From an uncultured Candidatus Melainabacteria bacterium (GTDB taxonomy: Bacteria > Cyanobacteriota > Vampirovibrionia > Gastranaerophilales > Gastranaerophilaceae): DNA of 64,000 nt. This document shows, piece after piece, positions 59,217 to 64,000 of this stretch. The stretch lies in contig CANARY010000001.1 in assembly GCA_947364235.1 (NCBI GenBank), positions 62,001 through 126,000 of the forward strand. The letters are read 5' to 3'. The stretch's first letter is position 1. Every line of letters begins with the position of its first letter. Both the position numbers and the translations under genes were made by a program. Below the pieces are notes generated by a model. The model saw only the letters and a program-made list of their open reading frames with translations. It had not been told where the DNA came from and did no database searches.

Positions 59217-60062
59217 ATGATAAAAAAAATAATTTCCAAAACATCAATACATTCAATACTTATACTGACATCTCTTTTGTCAATATTTCCGTTTGTCTGG
59301 CTGACATCCACTTCATTTAAAGGACTTGGAGAAGATATTTTTGCATATCCTCCCAGCTTAATTCCTTCTGATTTTACCTGGACAAACTATATTGATGTTT
59401 GGGGTAAAGTCAATTTTATGGGATATTTCTGGAACAGCGTAATTGTTGCAGCTTTGACAGTAATTCTTAACCTAGTTCTCTCTTCTCTTGCTGCTTATCC
59501 TTTAGCAAGAATGAACTTTAAAGGTAAAAAATTTGTGTTCTTTTCAATCCTTGCAACCATTATGATACCGTTTCAAGCAATAATGCTTCCGGTTTATATA
59601 ATAACTTTAAAACTGCATTTAATTGACAGCGTAAATAATGTAATGGGCTTTATCGGACTTGTAATGCCTTTTGCTGTCAGTGCTTTCGGGATATTTTTAA
59701 TGCGCCAGGCTTTTCTTAAAGTACCTCGAGAAGTCGAAGAAGCCGCAATTGTAGACGGATGTAATGTATTTCAAATGTTTACACGTGTAGTTCTTCCAAT
59801 GGTAAAGCCAACGCTTGCCGTACTCGCTGTTTTTACATTTATCGGCTCCTGGGGCGAGTTTCTCTGGCCGAGTATTATGCTTACAAAAGATTCAATGTAC
59901 ACACTTCCAGTAGGTATAAATAACTTACAAGGAATGTTTTCATCTAACTGGAGATTTATTGCAGCAGGTTCAATAATTTCTACTATTCCGATTATCATAT
60001 TTTTCCTTGCAATGCAAAGATATTTTATCTCAGGCGAAAACGACGGTGCAGTGAAAGGTTAA
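59217..60062 (+). CDS. ABC sugar transporter permease, MalG/AraQ type, second orphan
   Basis: 281 residues from the ATG at 59217; a longer frame from 59154 would run through the antisense promoter. Six membrane helices and the EAA loop REVEEAAIVDGCNVFQMFTRVVLP. It shares DGCNVFQ and the LMRQ(Y/A)FL phrase with the permease at 37281. No partner permease, ATPase or binding protein adjoins, so it must combine with products of other loci. No ribosome site is seen. Confidence 0.88.
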   Translation: MIKKIISKTSIHSILILTSLLSIFPFVWLTSTSFKGLGEDIFAYPPSLIPSDFTWTNYIDVWGKVNFMGYFWNSVIVAALTVILNLVLSSLAAYPLARMNFKGKKFVFFSILATIMIPFQAIMLPVYIITLKLHLIDSVNNVMGFIGLVMPFAVSAFGIFLMRQAFLKVPREVEEAAIVDGCNVFQMFTRVVLPMVKPTLAVLAVFTFIGSWGEFLWPSIMLTKDSMYTLPVGINNLQGMFSSNWRFIAAGSIISTIPIIIFFLAMQRYFISGENDGAVKG

Positions 60063-60072
60063 CGTGCTTGGT

Positions 60073-60133
60073 TTTCGGCATTAAACGAGCCTTCGGTCTT
60101 TACTACGTAAAGCATCTTCGCTCTCTGCCGAAA
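60073..60133. repeat. Long imperfect palindrome after the permease gene
   Basis: TTTCGGCA (60073-60080) pairs with TGCCGAAA (60126-60133); GAG/CTC and an inner CTTTAC-TAC-GTAAAG hairpin lie between. It could act as a processing or termination signal or be a mobile palindrome. Confidence 0.5.
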
Positions 60134-60137
60134 TCCG

Positions 60138-60263
60138 CTTTTCTGTAGAAAGTTGGTAGTGTTAATCTGAGGGTGACAGGGCAGTTTTAGAAATTTTGTA
60201 GTTTTAAAATTGTCACCCGACCCAATGTGTAAAGTCTTTTTGGTAACTTTTTCTACAGAAAAA
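60138..60263. mobile_element. Possible small non-autonomous inverted-repeat element
   Basis: Terminal arms CTTTTCTGTAGAAAGTT (from 60138) and AACTTTTTCTACAGAAAAAG (to 60263) are inverted; an inner pair GGGTGACA (60171-60178) / TGTCACCC (60211-60218) follows. About 126 bp, no coding capacity. Target duplications were not found with certainty, so a MITE is only a suggestion. Confidence 0.35.
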
Positions 60264-60264
60264 G

Positions 60265-62121
60265 TTACCCTTCGCTTTCAGCCGGCAGACGGTTTTTTGG
60301 GAAATACTCTTCAATTTCTTCTTGAGGTAAATTAATTGGAAGTCTGAACCCAAAAGTAGAACCTTCTCCGACTTTTGAATCAACAAAAACCTGTCCGCTG
60401 TGATGTTTTTCCACAGTAACTTTCACCAGATGCAAGCCAAGCCCTGTACCTTTTACTGTATGGGTAGCATTTTCACACCTGTAAAATCTGTCAAATACTT
60501 TCTTCTGATCTTGCTCAGAAATACCTGCACCTTGATCTTCAACACTGACTTCTATATATTCGCCGTCGCGAGAACGCTCAACTCTAACTTTGATACGTTT
60601 TCCATCAGGAGAATACTTGATTGCATTTGATAAAATATTCATAAACGCACGGGAAATACTGTCAATATTTACAAAAATTTGCGGTAAATCAGGCTCGCGC
60701 ATTATTGAAATAGTTAAATCGTGTTCTTTTGCAAGAACTTGAACCTGATTAACAGCATCTTCTACTATTTCAATAATATCCGTCTTAGTTTTTTCCATAC
60801 GAACATTTTGTGCTTCGTATCTTGAAAAATCGAGAATATCATTGACCATTCTATTGAGCCTGATTATTTCCTGATTCATTACACCGATAAACTCTCTCTG
60901 AGTATTAAAATCGAAATCATTTCCGTAGCTGTAAAGCGTGTCAATGTAGCTTCTCAAAACAGTTACAGGAGTTCTAAGCTCGTGTGAAACATTAGAAATA
61001 AAGTTTGACCTCAACTGGTCCATTTCAACATCTTTTGTAACATCAATAAGTACAATAATATAACCTACATAAGCATTTGAACGCGTAAACATAGGAGAAA
61101 TCAAACACTTAAGAATTCGATTATCAATTTCAATATTAAAAGGAACAGGAACTCCTTCATCATCAAGAGGCGTATCTTTAAACTGCGTAATTTTCTCCGC
61201 AAAACAAAGCTCACCGCTTGAATCGCAGAAATTTTGGATTTGTGTATGAAGAATCTCTTCTTCTTCAACTTCCAAAAGCCTCTTTGCGTAATTATTAACC
61301 ATAATTACTTTGTCGTGATTATCACAAACCACAACCCCGTTAACAATACTCATTAATACAGACTCAAGCTTGTTTCTTTCAAAAGTCAGGCTTTCAATAG
61401 TCTGCTCATTATAACGGCTCAAACGCTCAGACATATCATTAAACGCGCTGTAAAGCTCTTTAACTTCGCTATCAACATCTTTATCGTCAATCATATATCC
61501 GAACTCGCCAGTAGAAATCTTTTTTACACCCTGGTGAAGCTTGCGGAGCTCACGCGTAATAATTGAAGAGTTCATATAAATAATTCCGACAATAACAAGC
61601 CATGCCAGAATAAACACAAGAGCAAGAGAATTTCTTGAAGTAGCAGAAACTCTGTCAATAATACTGCCTGAAAGCCCCACTGTAACAGAACCGACATTTA
61701 TAGATTCACTCAGGTTTTTAACAACCATTGGAGAACTTACCGTAATTCTGGCTCTTTCTGCTTGTTCCGAATAATCATCTTTACTTGAGTAAATAACTTT
61801 TGATTTATTGTCTTTAAAAATAATGAACGCAATATCATCATTGCTTTTCAAAACCGAAATGGAATTTGACCTCAAAGCATCGTATTTTGCAAGTTCAGGA
61901 AGCTCTTTTGTAACTTCAACCCCTTCAATAGCAAGAGTTTTAGACAAAACCTGAGCAAAATTTTTATAAGCAGAATTCATATTCTGCGTAATACTGTAAG
62001 TTGCAAACCCGGCTGCAGCAAGAATAAACGCAGTACTAACAGCCAAGCCCGCAAGTATCAAACGGGTTTGGGCAGTCATCCCCTTCTTTTTACTCTTCTC
62101 TTTTTGAGCGCCTGCTTCCAT
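60265..62121 (-). CDS. WalK/VicK-like sensor histidine kinase
   Basis: 618 residues. Membrane helices at about 20-42 and 170-192 enclose a 125-residue sensor; then HAMP (about 195-245), PAS (about 255-375), phospho-His domain (FISNVSHELRTPVTVLRSY) and ATPase (NILSNAIKYSPDG, VEDQGAGI, KGTGLGLHLVKV). The layout matches kinases that watch cell-wall status in Gram-positives and the Hik/NblS type in Cyanobacteria. No regulator adjoins. TGATATAAT ends six bases before the ATG (62133-62128), so it looks leaderless. Confidence 0.93.
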   Translation of the reverse strand: MEAGAQKEKSKKKGMTAQTRLILAGLAVSTAFILAAAGFATYSITQNMNSAYKNFAQVLSKTLAIEGVEVTKELPELAKYDALRSNSISVLKSNDDIAFIIFKDNKSKVIYSSKDDYSEQAERARITVSSPMVVKNLSESINVGSVTVGLSGSIIDRVSATSRNSLALVFILAWLVIVGIIYMNSSIITRELRKLHQGVKKISTGEFGYMIDDKDVDSEVKELYSAFNDMSERLSRYNEQTIESLTFERNKLESVLMSIVNGVVVCDNHDKVIMVNNYAKRLLEVEEEEILHTQIQNFCDSSGELCFAEKITQFKDTPLDDEGVPVPFNIEIDNRILKCLISPMFTRSNAYVGYIIVLIDVTKDVEMDQLRSNFISNVSHELRTPVTVLRSYIDTLYSYGNDFDFNTQREFIGVMNQEIIRLNRMVNDILDFSRYEAQNVRMEKTKTDIIEIVEDAVNQVQVLAKEHDLTISIMREPDLPQIFVNIDSISRAFMNILSNAIKYSPDGKRIKVRVERSRDGEYIEVSVEDQGAGISEQDQKKVFDRFYRCENATHTVKGTGLGLHLVKVTVEKHHSGQVFVDSKVGEGSTFGFRLPINLPQEEIEEYFPKNRLPAESEG

Positions 62122-62127
62122 AACGAA

Positions 62128-62136
62128 ATTATATCA
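62128..62136 (-). promoter_or_regulatory. Extended -10 promoter of the WalK-like kinase
   Basis: TGATATAAT on the minus strand with only six bases to the ATG; it lies just past the stop codon of the deaminase gene. Confidence 0.65.
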
Positions 62137-62140
62137 TCTC

Positions 62141-62599
62141 TTAAACGTGTAAGCAAGGATTTTCCAACTCTTTTTTTATTTCTTCAACCGAAACATGCAA
62201 AATCGGCGAGTTGTCATCCTTTTTTAAATACACATCAACAATTCCTGATTGGACAATAAATCTTTTACAGAGAATACAAATAAAATTATGTCCGTAAATA
62301 TACATTGAAGCCCCTGTACACCTATCTTGCCCTGCTTGAATAATTGCATTTTGCTCAGCATGAATCGAACGGCAGGTCTCATAGCAGGTTCCTGAAGGAA
62401 TATTATTTTTTATTCTGAAACATTCACCGCGTTCATAACAAGACTCAACCCCTGAAGGAGTTCCATTATATCCGGTAGCTTTAATCTTCTTATCCTGCCC
62501 TACAATAACTGCTCCAACTTGAGCACGCAGACAATTAGAACGTGAAGAACAAGTTTTTGCTAAATCTAAAAAATAATCAGTCCAGGATTTTATTGACAT
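62141..62599 (-). CDS. dCMP deaminase (ComEB-like)
   Basis: 152 residues from the ATG at 62599 (GGAGG nine bases upstream; a GTG at 62605 is too close to it). Zinc-site motif CRSIHAEQNAIIQAG supplies the His and catalytic Glu; the two cysteine ligands are in ICILCKRFI, where the usual Pro-Cys is Ile-Cys. N-terminal SCxRxxVGAVIV-like SSRSNCLRAQVGAVIV is typical. It deaminates dCMP to dUMP for dTTP supply. Confidence 0.9.
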   Translation of the reverse strand: MSIKSWTDYFLDLAKTCSSRSNCLRAQVGAVIVGQDKKIKATGYNGTPSGVESCYERGECFRIKNNIPSGTCYETCRSIHAEQNAIIQAGQDRCTGASMYIYGHNFICILCKRFIVQSGIVDVYLKKDDNSPILHVSVEEIKKELENPCLHV

Positions 62600-62629
62600 A
62601 AACACATACCTCCATAAATATTATTACAT

Positions 62630-62664
62630 AAAGAGGGCACGCCTTAAAAAGACCTGCCCTCTTT
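62630..62664 (-). terminator. Terminator of rpmH
   Basis: AAAGAGGGC / GCCCTCTTT stem with an inner AGGTC/GGCGT-rich loop region; T-rich sequence follows on the minus strand. Confidence 0.65.
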
Positions 62665-62690
62665 ATTAAAACTTTTAACAGACTAAATTC

Positions 62691-62843
62691 CTAAGCGCGT
62701 TTGCTGCCAGAAATTGCTATTTGGTGTCTGCCTTTAGCACGTCTTCTATTCAAAACTTCCTGTCCTCCAGGAGTAGCCATTCTTGCTCTGAAGCCGCTTA
62801 CGTGCTGTCTTTTAATCTTTGTTCCTTCTAGTGTACGTCTCAT
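62691..62843 (-). CDS. rpmH: 50S ribosomal protein bL34
   Basis: 50 residues: begins MRRTLEGTKIKRQHVSGFRA and continues with the basic NRRRAKGRH block, the L34 signature including GFRxRM and a C-terminal SGSKRA. It binds 23S rRNA in the large subunit. The usual downstream neighbour rnpA is not here; a hairpin terminator follows instead. A TTGACG -35 (about 62914) with a -10-like TATAGC/TAGCAT lies some 50 bases upstream. Confidence 0.95.
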   Translation of the reverse strand: MRRTLEGTKIKRQHVSGFRARMATPGGQEVLNRRRAKGRHQIAISGSKRA

Positions 62844-63026
62844 TGTTTTATTCCCTTTTTAGCTAATTTTACATATTATGCCCTCATGCTATACAAAACA
62901 TGCTCTTCCGTCAAGTGCTATGCACGCAGATATATTGTCGGTCGGCATAAGTATGACTACAAGGCGATTTTAGGACTTACAGCCTCCCTCAAAGTATTAC
63001 TCCAGATTTGAGGTTCTTATATATTT
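62844..63026. other. Spacer upstream of rpmH
   Basis: Holds the probable rpmH promoter (TTGACG ... TATAGCAT on the minus strand) and, next to the SEC-C gene, a CCTCAAA/TTTGAGG hairpin (about 62992-63014) without a T-run. No coding frame is supported. Confidence 0.4.
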
Positions 63027-64000
63027 CTACATTTTACCGCAGCAATTTTTATACTTTTTACCGCTTCCGCAAGGACAAGGCTCGTTTCTGCCGATTTTAC
63101 CCATGACTACAGGCTGCTGAGGTTTTGGCTCAGAAATAAAATCAAAAATTTCTGAAAACGCATTTGAACAGAAAAGAATTGTTGCTGAAGAATAAATCTT
63201 GTTTTCAAAGTAATCAGATTTGTATCTCTTAATCAACTCTTCATAATTATAACTTGTACCCATAAACTCATTTACTACATCCATAAAATTGGAATATTGA
63301 GTTGAAACTCGGTCTAAGATAGTATTTGGAATGGAATCATTAGTTAAGAAATATTCTACGCAGCCTTTTGCATTTTCAACTTCATCCTTGTTTTCAAACA
63401 CTTTGCAGAATGTTTGATAAAAAGGAATTGCATACAGCCCGTTCTGTTCATCAAAAATTACCGCAACATCGTAAGTTTCGTTGTGTGAAGAAAATCCGCC
63501 CATTGAATTTTCAAGGAAGTTTGAATAATTATTATCAAGTTCTCTTACATGGAAAAACTTATAAGATTCAATATCGCATCCTTTATCAGAAAGGTCTACA
63601 TCTTCACCTTCGTTAAACGCGCCAATAATATCGTCTGCGTATTTGTTTGTTGTAAGAATAATATCTTTATCGAAAGTTTTGATAAACTTTGAGTACATCT
63701 CAGAAATTGTAGATTTAATTTCTTCTTCTTTTTCAGGATTGTCAAAATAAAGCAGCCTTGGTGTGTGAACCAGCTTCATAACTGCATATCTGTAAGCTTC
63801 TTCTTTCTGAGAATGAGAAAGAACACTTGAAATTTCAATAATATAGTATTCTCCATCAAGTTCAAACACTCTGGCAGCGATAAACTGACCTGCGTAAATC
63901 CCTCTAAAGCTTGTCATTTTAGTTAATGAAAGAACTGTATAAGTTTTTTCGTTTACAAGATTGTAGAGTTCAAACCCGTTTTTAAGAATTTTTTTAATTT
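63027..64000 (-). CDS. SEC-C motif protein, 5' end beyond the window
   Basis: The frame stays open past the ATG at 63917 to the window edge ([18 protein letters not shown] reads smoothly through it), so the gene is truncated by the window and at least 323 residues are visible. The C-terminus [18 protein letters not shown] is a zinc-binding SEC-C motif like that at the end of SecA. The rest has no clear family. SEC-C tails mediate contact with ribosomes or SecB-like partners. Function unknown. Confidence 0.85.
   Translation of the reverse strand, partial: IKKILKNGFELYNLVNEKTYTVLSLTKMTSFRGIYAGQFIAARVFELDGEYYIIEISSVLSHSQKEEAYRYAVMKLVHTPRLLYFDNPEKEEEIKSTISEMYSKFIKTFDKDIILTTNKYADDIIGAFNEGEDVDLSDKGCDIESYKFFHVRELDNNYSNFLENSMGGFSSHNETYDVAVIFDEQNGLYAIPFYQTFCKVFENKDEVENAKGCVEYFLTNDSIPNTILDRVSTQYSNFMDVVNEFMGTSYNYEELIKRYKSDYFENKIYSSATILFCSNAFSEIFDFISEPKPQQPVVMGKIGRNEPCPCGSGKKYKNCCGKM

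Overview
The window looks like a chromosomal segment of a low-GC, outer-membrane-bearing, anaerobic and fermentative bacterium. The best fit is the non-photosynthetic cyanobacterial lineage found in guts (Melainabacteria / Gastranaerophilales). This assignment is an inference from gene content. The F1 beta and epsilon subunits sit alone as an atpD-atpC pair, as in Cyanobacteria. There is an S-layer-homology surface protein, a TolC-like outer membrane channel, a MEP-pathway gene (ispE), a three-domain NifU with NifS, rubrerythrin, a free glycyl-radical cofactor protein and a D-lactate dehydrogenase. No sequence comparison could be run.

Layout. 1-1666: end of a response regulator and a degenerate GspE/PilB-like ATPase. 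1754-4415: rubrerythrin, and pabA with a pabB-pabC fusion. 4519-7438: a MarR-controlled, divergent HlyD/TolC efflux locus. 7479-10744: the bifunctional (p)ppGpp enzyme Rel, convergent with a divergent Rel/SpoT-like protein. 10825-18474: lipid acyltransferases, ispE, rlmH, mscS, nifS-nifU, a phosphatase and rsmA. 18565-24299: a glutamate-cysteine-ligase-like enzyme, a GT-C membrane glycosyltransferase, atpD-atpC and mraY. 24296-25131: a small accessory island that separates mraY from murD-ftsW-murG (25214-28740). 28841-34678: envelope proteins, rdgB, a dolichyl-type glycosyltransferase, hpf, and typA behind a long structured leader. 34730-35470: a second island of the same design. 35611-45539: TPR protein, orphan ABC permease, tRNA-Pro, acetolactate synthase, SLH protein, GNAT enzyme and riboflavin genes. 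45646-51486: TPR, GGDEF, tsaE, tsaB and a two-component pair. 51505-62599: tRNA-Leu, D-LDH, GrcA-like protein, AGCS symporter, AsmA-like giant protein, a third tiny membrane peptide locus, a second orphan permease, a WalK-like kinase and a dCMP deaminase. 62691-64000: rpmH and a SEC-C protein cut by the window edge.

The most notable discovery is a set of three compact loci (24864-25130, 35239-35469, 58950-59215). Each encodes a 22-24 residue single-pass hydrophobic peptide behind a near-perfect Shine-Dalgarno sequence. In each, the 5' end of the mRNA can pair with its own 3' end and the ribosome site can be masked. Each is opposed by an antisense RNA promoter in the 3' UTR, and the antisense terminator lies inside the peptide's coding sequence. 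This is the anatomy of a type I toxin-antitoxin system. Loci 1 and 2 share almost the same antisense promoter, and both sit beside a 69-residue XRE-type regulator divergent from a 77-residue helical protein, so a whole module appears to be duplicated.

A second theme is promoter architecture. At least ten genes have a sigma70-type -10 box ending only 6-9 nt before the start codon and no Shine-Dalgarno sequence, which suggests widespread leaderless transcription.
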